Below the pieces are notes generated by a model. It saw only the letters and a program-made list of their open reading frames with translations, was not told where the DNA came from and did no database searches. 43,525 nt of DNA, from positions 1-43,525 of the forward strand of contig NZ_REBN01000141.1 of the NCBI RefSeq assembly GCF_007692705.1, read 5' to 3'. Source of the DNA: Mongoliibacter sp. GTDB taxonomy: Bacteria > Bacteroidota > Bacteroidia > Cytophagales > Cyclobacteriaceae. Shown here one piece after another: positions 32,987 through 41,151 of this stretch. Numbering within the stretch: the stretch's first letter is position 1; each line of letters begins with the position of its first letter. The position numbers and the translations under genes are program-made.

Positions 32987-35761
32987 ATGGCTGATTATAA
33001 TCCTCAAGTAATAGAAAAAAAATGGCAGCAATACTGGGAGAAAAACCAGATTTTCAATGCCAAAGTTGACCCTAGCAAACCAAAGTTTTATTCATTAGAC
33101 ATGTTCCCCTATCCTTCAGGGGCGGGATTACATGTAGGACATCCTTTAGGCTATATAGCTTCTGATATCGTCACCCGATATAAAAGGCTTCAGGGCTTTA
33201 ATGTCCTGCATCCTATGGGTTATGATTCCTTTGGTCTTCCAGCAGAGCAATACGCCATTCAGACTGGCCAACACCCTGCCATTACCACGGAGGAAAATAT
33301 AAAAAGGTATACTGAACAGCTGAAAAATATAGGGTTTGCTTTTGACTGGGATAAAGAGGCCCGTACCTCAAACCCTGACTATTATAAATTTACCCAGTGG
33401 ATTTTCATGCAGCTTTTCAACAGCTACTATGACAAATCAGAGGATAAAGCCAAAAGTATCCAATCACTGATCAGCAAATTTGAAAGCAATGGGAACATTG
33501 GAGTTGATGCGGTCTGTGATGAAGAAACAAAGGAATTTAGCGCAACAGATTGGGCAGCCTTTTCTGAAAAAGAAAAGCAGGAAATACTTCTAAAATACAG
33601 GTTGACCTATTTGGCAGAAACCACCGTCAACTGGTGTGCGGCTTTGGGTACGGTACTTTCCAATGATGAAGTAAAAGACGGCTTTTCAGAAAGAGGTGGG
33701 CATCCTGTAGAACGCAAGAAAATGATGCAGTGGTCCATGCGAATCACCGCATATGCGGACCGACTTTTGAAAGGACTTGAGACCGTAGACTGGAATGAAC
33801 CCATCAAAGAAATGCAGCGCAACTGGATTGGGAAATCCACTGGTGCAGAGATGGTCTTTCAAGTAAAAGGCCAAGATAAATTAATCAAGGTTTTTACAAC
33901 TAGAATAGATACCATTTACGGAGTGACTTATTTGGCATTAGCTCCTGAGCACGATTATGTAAAAGATCTGATCACAGCAGACCAAAAAGCCACAGCAGAA
34001 GCTTATGTAGAAGTTGCCAAAAACAGGTCTGAGCGTGAAAGAATGTCTGATGTCAAAACCATTTCTGGGGCTTTCACAGGTTCTTATGCCATCAACCCTT
34101 TCAACGGTGAGGAGATCCAAATCTGGGTAGCCGATTATGTATTGGCAGGTTATGGTACTGGCGCTGTCATGGCAGTCCCCGCTCATGATGAACGAGATTA
34201 TAATTTTGCCAAACATTTTGGATTGGAAATCAGGCAGGTCATCGAAGGCAGTATGGAGGAAGGTTCTTTCCCTGGCAAAGGAGGAACCATCATGAATTCT
34301 GACTTCCTTTCGGGTTTGGAGATGAAAGATGCGATGGATAAAGCCATTGCTTTCTTAGAAGAAAATAAAATTGGGAAAGGTAAAATCCAATACAGGATGC
34401 GTGACGCCATCTTTACCCGTCAGCGCTACTGGGGAGAGCCACTTCCTGTCTATTTCAAGGAAGGATTACCTTATCTGATTGATGAAAAAGATTTGCCTTT
34501 GGTATTGCCGGAGGTTGATAAATATTTGCCAACTGAAGATGGAGAGCCACCTTTGGCCAGAGCCAAGGATTGGAACTACAGTACCGAGGAAGGTACATTC
34601 CCCTTAGAAAGAAGCACCATGCCAGGATGGGCAGGCTCAAGTTGGTATTTCTTCCGCTACATGGATGCTAAGAACACCGAGAAGTTTGTAGATCCTGAAG
34701 TAGCCAAATACTGGGGAGCGGTGGACCTCTATATTGGAGGTGCTGAACATGCCACAGGACACTTGCTATATTCTAGATTCTGGACCAAGTTCTTATTTGA
34801 TATCGGTGCAGTGGATATACAGGAGCCTTTCCAGAAAATGATCAATCAGGGTATGATTCAGGGAAGGTCGAATTTTGTCTATAGAATCAAAGGCAGCAAT
34901 AAGTTTGTAAGCCTTGGTTTGAAGGATCAATACGAAACCTCTGCCATGCATGTGGATGTGAACATTGTTTACAATGACCAATTGAATTTAGATAAATTCA
35001 AGGCTTGGAGGCCTGATTTGGCGGATGCGGAATTTATCCTGGAAGACGGCAAATACATCTGCGGTGCCGAAGTGGAAAAAATGTCCAAATCAAAGTATAA
35101 TGTGGTCAACCCTGACGACATCATAGAAAGATATGGGGCAGATACTTTAAGGCTTTATGAAATGTTTTTGGGTCCTTTAGAACAGTTTAAGCCTTGGAAC
35201 ACCAACGGTATTGACGGTGTGTCCAAATTCTTGAAAAAGCTTTGGAAGCTTTACCATGACAACAATGGTAATATTTCCATTTCTGATGACAAGCCTAGCG
35301 CTGAGGAATTGAAGACTTTACATAAGACCATTAAGAAAACCCAAGAAGATTTAGAGAATTACTCTTTCAATACTTCTGTGGCTTCCTTTATGATCTGCGT
35401 CAACGAACTGACTGCCCAAAAGTGTAACAAAAGAGCAATCCTGGAACCTTTGGCTGTGATTGTGTCTTCTTATGCGCCCCATATTGCGGAAGAACTTTGG
35501 ACATTGTTAGGACATAAAGATTCTGTCATCTATGCTACTTTCCCGGAATTCAAAGAAGAGTTCTTGGTAGAAAGTAACCATGAATACCCTGTTTCTATCA
35601 ATGGAAAAATGCGTACAAAGTTGACACTTTCACTAGCTCTTTCTAAAGAAGAGATCGAAAAAGCAGCTATGTCTGATGATACAGTACAAAAGTGGGTTGA
35701 AGGAAAAACTCCTAAAAAAGTCATTGTCATTCCAGGGAAAATCGTCAACATAGTAGTTTAA
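32987..35761 (+). CDS. leuS: Leucyl-tRNA synthetase
   Basis: Class Ia synthetase for leucine. It has the HIGH motif as HVGH in [16 protein letters not shown], the CP1 editing domain ([37 protein letters not shown]) and the KMSKS loop exactly as KMSKSKYN. A long insertion after [10 protein letters not shown] is usual in Bacteroidota LeuRS. The frame is open from 32810, but residues before [17 protein letters not shown] do not look like LeuRS and overlap a promoter candidate, so the ATG at 32987 is chosen (924 aa). A hairpin follows the stop. Confidence 0.97.
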   Translation: MADYNPQVIEKKWQQYWEKNQIFNAKVDPSKPKFYSLDMFPYPSGAGLHVGHPLGYIASDIVTRYKRLQGFNVLHPMGYDSFGLPAEQYAIQTGQHPAITTEENIKRYTEQLKNIGFAFDWDKEARTSNPDYYKFTQWIFMQLFNSYYDKSEDKAKSIQSLISKFESNGNIGVDAVCDEETKEFSATDWAAFSEKEKQEILLKYRLTYLAETTVNWCAALGTVLSNDEVKDGFSERGGHPVERKKMMQWSMRITAYADRLLKGLETVDWNEPIKEMQRNWIGKSTGAEMVFQVKGQDKLIKVFTTRIDTIYGVTYLALAPEHDYVKDLITADQKATAEAYVEVAKNRSERERMSDVKTISGAFTGSYAINPFNGEEIQIWVADYVLAGYGTGAVMAVPAHDERDYNFAKHFGLEIRQVIEGSMEEGSFPGKGGTIMNSDFLSGLEMKDAMDKAIAFLEENKIGKGKIQYRMRDAIFTRQRYWGEPLPVYFKEGLPYLIDEKDLPLVLPEVDKYLPTEDGEPPLARAKDWNYSTEEGTFPLERSTMPGWAGSSWYFFRYMDAKNTEKFVDPEVAKYWGAVDLYIGGAEHATGHLLYSRFWTKFLFDIGAVDIQEPFQKMINQGMIQGRSNFVYRIKGSNKFVSLGLKDQYETSAMHVDVNIVYNDQLNLDKFKAWRPDLADAEFILEDGKYICGAEVEKMSKSKYNVVNPDDIIERYGADTLRLYEMFLGPLEQFKPWNTNGIDGVSKFLKKLWKLYHDNNGNISISDDKPSAEELKTLHKTIKKTQEDLENYSFNTSVASFMICVNELTAQKCNKRAILEPLAVIVSSYAPHIAEELWTLLGHKDSVIYATFPEFKEEFLVESNHEYPVSINGKMRTKLTLSLALSKEEIEKAAMSDDTVQKWVEGKTPKKVIVIPGKIVNIVV

Positions 35762-35777
35762 AATAAATCCAAAAATA

Positions 35778-35814
35778 GGGGGTTATTGCATAACTAACGT
35801 TAGCCTAAAACCCC
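35778..35814 (+). terminator. Hairpin after leuS with inner palindrome
   Basis: GGGGTT (35779-35784) can pair with AACCCC (35809-35814), enclosing a perfect 10-base palindrome CTAACGTTAG (35794-35803) that could form the tip. An A/T-rich stretch follows. It is a plausible leuS terminator, though the T run is poor. Confidence 0.45.
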
Positions 35815-35834
35815 ATATTTTAAAATCTCATAGG

Positions 35835-36152
35835 ATGAATCGCTTTTTTATAAAATTTGCAGCACTGGTCTCTTCGGGAATTTTCGCGTACTCTTACCTA
35901 AGAGAATGGGTCGGTGCAAAGTGGTTGGACGAGGACATATTTCTTCTACCCAACAATGAAAATGCGCCATACTTCCATAATTCTGAATCACTTTACCTCA
36001 GGGTGATTTTTATTTTTGGACTTTTATTCACTGCCATTTTCATAGCTTCGGCATATTTTACTATCAAAAAGAAAGAGAAAATGATCATGCTTTGCTTCGT
36101 TCTAAGTATGTTTAGCATTTTTGTTGTTATGCTAAATGGGGCAATAAAATAA
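35835..36152 (+). CDS. Small integral membrane protein, 105 aa
   Basis: Three hydrophobic segments (FIKFAALVSSGIFAYSYL, VIFIFGLLFTAIFIASAYF, MIMLCFVLSMFSIFVVML) with a short soluble loop after the first and a Lys-rich turn between the other two. No motif is recognised. It lies between leuS and the SlyD-like gene on the same strand; a -7 promoter candidate just after its stop suggests that the isomerase gene is transcribed separately. Confidence 0.65.
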   Translation: MNRFFIKFAALVSSGIFAYSYLREWVGAKWLDEDIFLLPNNENAPYFHNSESLYLRVIFIFGLLFTAIFIASAYFTIKKKEKMIMLCFVLSMFSIFVVMLNGAIK

Positions 36153-36155
36153 TTG

Positions 36156-36163
36156 TAGTTTTG
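36156..36163 (+). promoter_or_regulatory. Candidate -7 element of the SlyD-like gene
   Basis: TAGTTTTG matches TAnnTTTG, 20 bases before the ATG at 36183. The nearest upstream TTTG is 32 bases away, too far for the standard -33 spacing, so support is partial. Confidence 0.35.
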
Positions 36164-36182
36164 TATTTGAATATCAAAGATT

Positions 36183-36701
36183 ATGGAAATAGCAGAAAAA
36201 ATGATCGTAGGCCTCACCTACGAGTTGAAAGTAAGTAAAGAGGAGGATGAAATTGAATCTGTTCCGTTCAGTGTGGAAGTTAGGGATAAAGAAGATCCAT
36301 TTTACTTTCTTTTCGGTAACAGTGGATTACCTGAAAAATTTGAAGAATCACTTTCCGGAAAAAAGGAAGGTGAGAGTTTCAACTTTGTACTAAAAACAGA
36401 AGAGGCCTATGGTGAAGCATCGGAGGAATTGGTGATGGAATTTCCCAAAACACAATTTTCAGAAGCGCAGGGCTTTGAACCCGGGATGTTGGAAGAAGGC
36501 AATTTCCTCCCGCTTATAGATGAAAACGGGTACCCAATGCAGGCTAAGGTTATAAAAGACTTAGGTGATAATGTCCTTTTAGATTTCAATCATCCTCTGG
36601 TAGGCTTTGACCTTCATTTCGACGGAGAGGTTTTCGAAGTGAGGGAAGCCACCGAAGAAGAGTTGGAAAATGGTCATACCAATGAAGATTCAGAAGATTA
36701 A
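36183..36701 (+). CDS. FKBP-type peptidyl-prolyl isomerase, SlyD-like
   Basis: The 172-residue protein has the SlyD domain order: FKBP strand MIVGLTYELKVS, then FLFGNSGLPEKFEESLSGKKEGESFNFVLKTEEAYGE, an inserted-flap (IF) domain with VMEFPKTQF and LPLIDENGYPMQAKVIKDLGDNVLLDFNHPLVGFDLHFDGEV, and an acidic tail (EEELENGHTNEDSED). It acts as proline isomerase and chaperone in the cytoplasm. Unlike E. coli SlyD it has no His/Cys-rich metal-binding tail. It ends at a bidirectional terminator. Confidence 0.94.
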   Translation: MEIAEKMIVGLTYELKVSKEEDEIESVPFSVEVRDKEDPFYFLFGNSGLPEKFEESLSGKKEGESFNFVLKTEEAYGEASEELVMEFPKTQFSEAQGFEPGMLEEGNFLPLIDENGYPMQAKVIKDLGDNVLLDFNHPLVGFDLHFDGEVFEVREATEEELENGHTNEDSED

Positions 36702-36727
36702 AAAAATCCCCTACCCAGGGGATTTTT
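36702..36727. terminator. Bidirectional terminator between SlyD-like and ABC ATPase genes
   Basis: AAAAATCCCCT (36702-36712) and AGGGGATTTTT (36717-36727) are perfect 11-base arms with loop ACCC. A and T runs at the ends let it work in both directions. It overlaps the last bases of the convergent ABC gene. Confidence 0.9.
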
Positions 36728-37682
36728 ATTGAAAGGATATTTCTTTATCCTTTTCCCATTTCAAATAAACCTTATCTCCAACGTTGAAAACTCTTTTTTT
36801 ATCTTCCGCTTTCCAGAATTGCCCTGTTGAAAGTTGCACCGTGAGTTGATTATAATGGATCAGGTATTTTTTATCGACCACTTTCGCCTTTTGCCCACTG
36901 GTTTTGAATAAAAACAAATCAGATGGCCTGATATAGGTGTTTTTGGTATGGGGAATTTCATTTAGGTAACTGAATAATTTGGCAGCATAGAGATTTTTTG
37001 GTTTAAGAAAAATTGAAGCTGCATCTCCTGATTGAATGATTCTCCCTCTTCGGATAATAACCAGAGAGTCGCTCATCTGTAAAGCATCATCTAAATCATG
37101 AGTAACAAAGAGTACTGTGATATTCAGTTTTTGGAAAATCAGCTTTAATTCTTCAATCAATTCCCTGCTTTGAATGGTGTCCAAGCTTGAAAATGGTTCA
37201 TCCAGTAAAATCACTGAAGGCTCAAGGCTCAATGCCCTTCCTATTGCAACTTTTTGCTGTTGTCCACCAGACAATTCCCTTGGGAATTTATCCTTAAAGT
37301 CTCTTAATCTCAAAAGAGCAAGGATCGTGTCCAACCGATGCGCCCGATAATCCTTGTCATATTGCAAAAGAGGTCTAAGTATATTTTCTTCAACAGTACT
37401 ATTAGGAAAAAGCTTATAATCTTGATAAACCAACTGGATTTCATCATAACCAGGAACCAATTTTTCTTTTGGCCCTAAAATTCGCTCACCTGCTAAAAAC
37501 ACTTCTCCAGAATCTCTGTTTTCCGTCCCAGCGATAATTCTGAGTAAGGTGCTTTTTCCGGATCCGCTTTCCCCTATCAAAGAGGTTATTTTACCTTTTG
37601 GCAAATCCAATGAAAAATCTTTTAATACAGGTTTTCCCTCTTCATAATACTTATCAATATGTTCTATTTTAAGTAAACTCAT
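36726..37682 (-). CDS. ABC transporter ATP-binding protein, orphan
   Basis: Complete nucleotide-binding subunit: Walker A GESGSGKST, Q-loop VYQDYKLFP, signature LSGGQQQKVAIGRAL, Walker B VILLDEPFSSLD and the H-loop VTHDLDDAL. Residues about 240-318 form an extra beta-rich C-terminal domain (YIRPSDLFLF ... GDKVYLKW) of the TOBE type found in importer ATPases of the PotA/CysA group. No permease or binding-protein gene lies nearby, so substrate and partner are unknown. Its start overlaps the stop of the MmcQ/YjbR gene by four bases. Confidence 0.92.
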   Translation of the reverse strand: MSLLKIEHIDKYYEEGKPVLKDFSLDLPKGKITSLIGESGSGKSTLLRIIAGTENRDSGEVFLAGERILGPKEKLVPGYDEIQLVYQDYKLFPNSTVEENILRPLLQYDKDYRAHRLDTILALLRLRDFKDKFPRELSGGQQQKVAIGRALSLEPSVILLDEPFSSLDTIQSRELIEELKLIFQKLNITVLFVTHDLDDALQMSDSLVIIRRGRIIQSGDAASIFLKPKNLYAAKLFSYLNEIPHTKNTYIRPSDLFLFKTSGQKAKVVDKKYLIHYNQLTVQLSTGQFWKAEDKKRVFNVGDKVYLKWEKDKEISFQ

Positions 37683-38032
37683 GATTTGGATATGAGGTCT
37701 TTCACCTTTTTGGGTAGTGTATCCAAAATCATTTCATAAGAATGATCCACCAGTTCTAAAATTAATTTATCCGCAACAGTTTTATTGAACGCTACTGTGT
37801 TCCAATGCTTCTTGTTCATATGGTAGCCAGGAACGATATCAACGTATTCTTCCCTTAATTCCTCAGCCCAGTCCGGATCACATTTTAAGTTCACACTTTC
37901 AAATAGCTCAATATCTATTATGGCAAAAATCTTTCCACCTACCTTAAAGCAAAGGGTGTTATTATCAAAAGGGGTATCTTCTACAACACCTTTTTTCGAA
38001 AGGCAATACTCTCTGAAAAAAACAATATCCAT
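37679..38032 (-). CDS. MmcQ/YjbR family DNA-binding-like protein
   Basis: 117 residues with the family pattern: FREYCLSKKGVVEDTPFDNNTLCFKVGGKIFAIIDIE, then LKCDPDWAEELREEY, the PGYHMNKKHWNTV signature and a C-terminal helical LVDHSYEMILDTLPKKV. The fold resembles double-wing DNA-binding domains, but function is unproven. It overlaps the ABC ATPase gene (ATGA) and forms a two-gene unit with it. Confidence 0.92.
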   Translation of the reverse strand: MDIVFFREYCLSKKGVVEDTPFDNNTLCFKVGGKIFAIIDIELFESVNLKCDPDWAEELREEYVDIVPGYHMNKKHWNTVAFNKTVADKLILELVDHSYEMILDTLPKKVKDLISKS

Positions 38033-38095
38033 AGTAAACTATATCGAAATACCGACAATGAAAATCGTAATCAATATATCAATATAAATTATAAA

Positions 38096-38287
38096 TCAAG
38101 CACACCGCTTCACTGTCCAAATAATAATGGCAGCTAAAAACATAAGAATTGAGATCTTATTTATTCCGTGCATCATTTTCAAATTAAAATTCGAAGGTTT
38201 TTCTGGATCTGGTTTTTGAAAAACTCTGAAGAAATAATTCCCAACTTCTCCAAGTTTAAAAAATTCCTTAAGTCTATTTTTTGACAT
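38096..38287 (-). CDS. Small single-span membrane protein, 63 aa (possibly DUF6728)
   Basis: Short protein with LKEFFKLGEVGNYFFRVFQKPDPEKPSNFNLKMMHGINKISILMF, ending in one membrane helix (ISILMFLAAIIIWTV) and a basic tail. The LGEV-x3-YFF and NFNL-x3-MHGINK pattern is one I associate with a small Bacteroidota-specific family, possibly DUF6728. It lies between ispG and the MmcQ/YjbR gene on the same strand, 44 bases after ispG, so it may be co-transcribed with ispG. Confidence 0.7.
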   Translation of the reverse strand: MSKNRLKEFFKLGEVGNYFFRVFQKPDPEKPSNFNLKMMHGINKISILMFLAAIIIWTVKRCA

Positions 38288-38331
38288 TTTTTTATTTGTC
38301 TTGTATTTGGATTCGTTATTGTAACAAAATA

Positions 38332-40311
38332 CTAGGACTCTGGTTCAGTCCAAGCGCCTTCTTTTTTGATGATTTCTATAAGTTCATCCACAGCTTTGGC
38401 AGAAGGAACTGAGCGTTTCACTACCTCTTTACCTTTATAGAGTGTAATTTTCCCTTTCCCGGACCCAACATAACCAAAATCTGCATCTGCCATTTCTCCT
38501 GGTCCATTCACAATACATCCCATAATTCCAATTTTCACCCCTTTCAGGTGATCTGTCCTTTTTCTGATCATGGCTGTGGTCTCCTGCAGATCAAAAAGGG
38601 TCCTTCCACAAGAAGGACAAGAAATGTATTCCGTCTTGGACATACGGGTGCGGGCAGCTTGCAATACCCCGAAACTAATGGAATTATGGGTTTTGATTTG
38701 CTCTAGTTTAGATTCCCTTGACAGAGCCTGATAAGCATTCCCTCCTATCATAATTCCGTCGCCTAAGCCATCAATCAATAAACCGCCTATATCTGTAGCG
38801 GTGTAAAGCATAGTTTTATCATTACTTTGTTGAACGTATTCAACTTTTACCACCACTGGTAATTTGACATTATTTTCATGTAAAGAAACAAAAGCTCTCC
38901 TCAAAGCCGGATAGGTATGGGTATTTGATGTATGAAGAATAATGACCAAATCATTCCTACCTTTTATCAGAGGAATAGCCCGCTCTATTTCCGCTACATT
39001 GAGAAACAAAAAATTCAATAAAGGGTGTAATTCAGAAGACTCCTTAAATTCAGAAAGACTAAAAGCCGGGAATTTATTGTCTCTATCCTCTGTATTTTTC
39101 CAAATTGGGAAATTTTGGATTTCCTTCATCCCATTTGGTAACATGAATGGGATAGGATTAGACCCTGTAAACACAAAGTCTGCTCCTTGGTCATTCATTT
39201 TCCACTTATCCAACTCTGGAAGGTAGAAGTGTCCTACCTGCTTCATTTCCTTTGGAGAGATATTTTCTATGGAAGAAATATCAGCAATTACCCTTGGCAC
39301 ATTCCCTTCTCCAAAATTATATATTTCAGCGCTCTCTCTTTTGCTATACTCAAAAGGTGAGAAAGGATATTCATTGATTTCCGGAATTGGATCATGACCT
39401 TTCCTGTTTTCGTAGCGATCAACCAGTGCCTTTGCAACAGGAGCTTCAAATTCAGGATCTTCAGTCAAAGATACCCTGACAGTATCTCCAAGTCCATCTT
39501 CCAAAAGCGTCCCGATTCCAACAGCAGACTTTATTCTACCGTCTTCTCCATCACCCGCCTCTGTTACTCCTAAATGTAAAGGATAGGGTTTGAAACCACC
39601 TTCCTCAAGTTTTTGAACCAGAAGCCTATAGGCTTGTACCATCACCTGTGTATTGGATGATTTCATGGAGATCACTATGTCAAAAAAACTTTCATCCTCA
39701 CATATTCTCAAAAATTCCAAAGCAGACTCTACCATACCAAGCGGGGTATCTCCATACCTACTCATGATACGATCAGAAAGCGAGCCATGATTGGTTCCTA
39801 TCCGCATGGCTGTTCCATGTTCTTTACAGATTTTAACCAAAGGAAGGAAACGTTCTCTTATTCTTTCTAACTCCTCTTGATAGCTTTCATCAGTATATTC
39901 AATGACTTCAAATTTTTTCTTGTCTGCGTAATTCCCAGGATTGATACGAACCTTCTCTACAATTTTCGCAGCAATTTCCGCAGCATTTGGAGTAAAATGG
40001 ATATCTGCCACTAGAGGAGTATTGTAACCCCTTTTCTTCAGTTCGTCTTTGATGTTCTGAAGATTTTCGGCCTCCTTAATACTGGGAGCTGTGATACGGA
40101 TCAACTGACAGCCACTTTCAATCATGCGGATACATTGCTCCACAGAACCTTCCGTATCCATAGTATCTACTGTAGTCATTGACTGCACGACAATAGGATT
40201 ATTTCCACCTATAATAACATCGCCCACTTTAACTGGGATGGTTTTCCTTCGGGAATAGCTGGTCAGGCTGTTACAGTATTTAATTCGTTTCAATAATGCT
40301 TTGGTTTCCAT
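38332..40311 (-). CDS. ispG: (E)-4-hydroxy-3-methylbut-2-enyl-diphosphate synthase IspG
   Basis: Iron-sulfur enzyme of the MEP isoprenoid pathway; it makes HMBPP from MEcPP. The N-terminal TIM barrel has VVQSMTTVDTMDTEGSVEQC and RINPGN. The cluster ligands are Cys565, Cys568 (SCPSCGRT) and Cys599 (GIMGCIVNGPGEM). At 659 residues it is the long form with an insertion domain of roughly 260 residues between barrel and cluster domain, as in Bacteroidota, Chlamydiae and plants. It starts 5 bases after the SDR gene stop, so these two are an operon. Confidence 0.97.
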   Translation of the reverse strand: METKALLKRIKYCNSLTSYSRRKTIPVKVGDVIIGGNNPIVVQSMTTVDTMDTEGSVEQCIRMIESGCQLIRITAPSIKEAENLQNIKDELKKRGYNTPLVADIHFTPNAAEIAAKIVEKVRINPGNYADKKKFEVIEYTDESYQEELERIRERFLPLVKICKEHGTAMRIGTNHGSLSDRIMSRYGDTPLGMVESALEFLRICEDESFFDIVISMKSSNTQVMVQAYRLLVQKLEEGGFKPYPLHLGVTEAGDGEDGRIKSAVGIGTLLEDGLGDTVRVSLTEDPEFEAPVAKALVDRYENRKGHDPIPEINEYPFSPFEYSKRESAEIYNFGEGNVPRVIADISSIENISPKEMKQVGHFYLPELDKWKMNDQGADFVFTGSNPIPFMLPNGMKEIQNFPIWKNTEDRDNKFPAFSLSEFKESSELHPLLNFLFLNVAEIERAIPLIKGRNDLVIILHTSNTHTYPALRRAFVSLHENNVKLPVVVKVEYVQQSNDKTMLYTATDIGGLLIDGLGDGIMIGGNAYQALSRESKLEQIKTHNSISFGVLQAARTRMSKTEYISCPSCGRTLFDLQETTAMIRKRTDHLKGVKIGIMGCIVNGPGEMADADFGYVGSGKGKITLYKGKEVVKRSVPSAKAVDELIEIIKKEGAWTEPES

Positions 40312-40316
40312 GGGAT

Positions 40317-41024
40317 TTATAGATCTCCTAATTGTGGTCTGATTACTATTTCTTCAACAACTGAACTTGGAGAAAGGTTATAAGCTCCCCAAACGGACTC
40401 TGCAACATCAGAGGCTTTCATAAAACGCTCTTCTGGAATCTCCACCCCTTCCCAGCTGGCTGTAAAAGTTGCGCCTGGCAAAATAGATGTAACTTTAACA
40501 TTAAAATCTTTGAGCTCTTGCCTCAAACATTTGGTAAAACCCAACATTGCCCATTTAGATATTGCATAACTACCTCCATTAGCATAAGCAGTCAATCCCG
40601 CAATGGAACCAATCGAGAAAATATGCCCTGAATTCCTCTCAATCATTTCGGCTGTAAATTCCCTTGTCAAGTAGTAGGCAGAATAGAGGTTGGTTTCAAT
40701 CATCAATTCCAAATTACCTTCAGGTTCAGTATGAATGGCACCTGGAAGAAATACTCCTGTATTATTGATCAGTACTTCTGGAGGGCCAATCTCCGATTTC
40801 ACTTTCTTTGCAAAGGCAATAACCTGATCTTTTTTTGATAGATCAGCTTTGACAACAAGTATTTTCTGATTGGGGAAATTCTTTTTGAAATACTCCTTGA
40901 GTTCATTCAGATCTGCTTCATTTCTTGCACAGGTAGAGATATCAAAACCCTTCTTGGCAAACCTTTCAATGATTTCTCTACCAATTCCTTTGGTGCCTCC
41001 TGTTACTACAATATGTTTTGACAT
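40317..41024 (-). CDS. SDR family NAD(P)-dependent oxidoreductase
   Basis: A 235-residue classical short-chain dehydrogenase. It has the cofactor loop TGGTKGIGRE at the N-terminus, an NNTG motif where NNAG is usual, SIGSIAGLTAYANGGSYAISKWA containing the catalytic Ser, Tyr and Lys, and a PGATFTASW segment. The substrate is unknown; a 3-ketoacyl or carbonyl reductase is typical for the type. It is the first gene of the SDR-ispG unit and has a good promoter candidate. Confidence 0.93.
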   Translation of the reverse strand: MSKHIVVTGGTKGIGREIIERFAKKGFDISTCARNEADLNELKEYFKKNFPNQKILVVKADLSKKDQVIAFAKKVKSEIGPPEVLINNTGVFLPGAIHTEPEGNLELMIETNLYSAYYLTREFTAEMIERNSGHIFSIGSIAGLTAYANGGSYAISKWAMLGFTKCLRQELKDFNVKVTSILPGATFTASWEGVEIPEERFMKASDVAESVWGAYNLSPSSVVEEIVIRPQLGDL

Positions 41025-41069
41025 TTACTTCGTGTTTTAATAGTTAGTATGACAACTATCTAGCTTGGG

Positions 41070-41100
41070 CAAAGTTACATTTTTTTAAAAGATTTGCGAA
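41070..41100 (-). promoter_or_regulatory. Bacteroidota-type promoter of the SDR-ispG unit
   Basis: On the minus strand: TTCG (41100-41097), 19 bases, TAACTTTG (41077-41070). The -7 box is an exact TAnnTTTG, the spacer is ideal and the -33 box differs from TTTG by one base. The ATG is 46 bases downstream. Confidence 0.58.
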
Positions 41101-41151
41101 CTTAAACGGTTAATCCTCTTTTAAAGAACCATTTTAAGCTAATTTTAAAAT

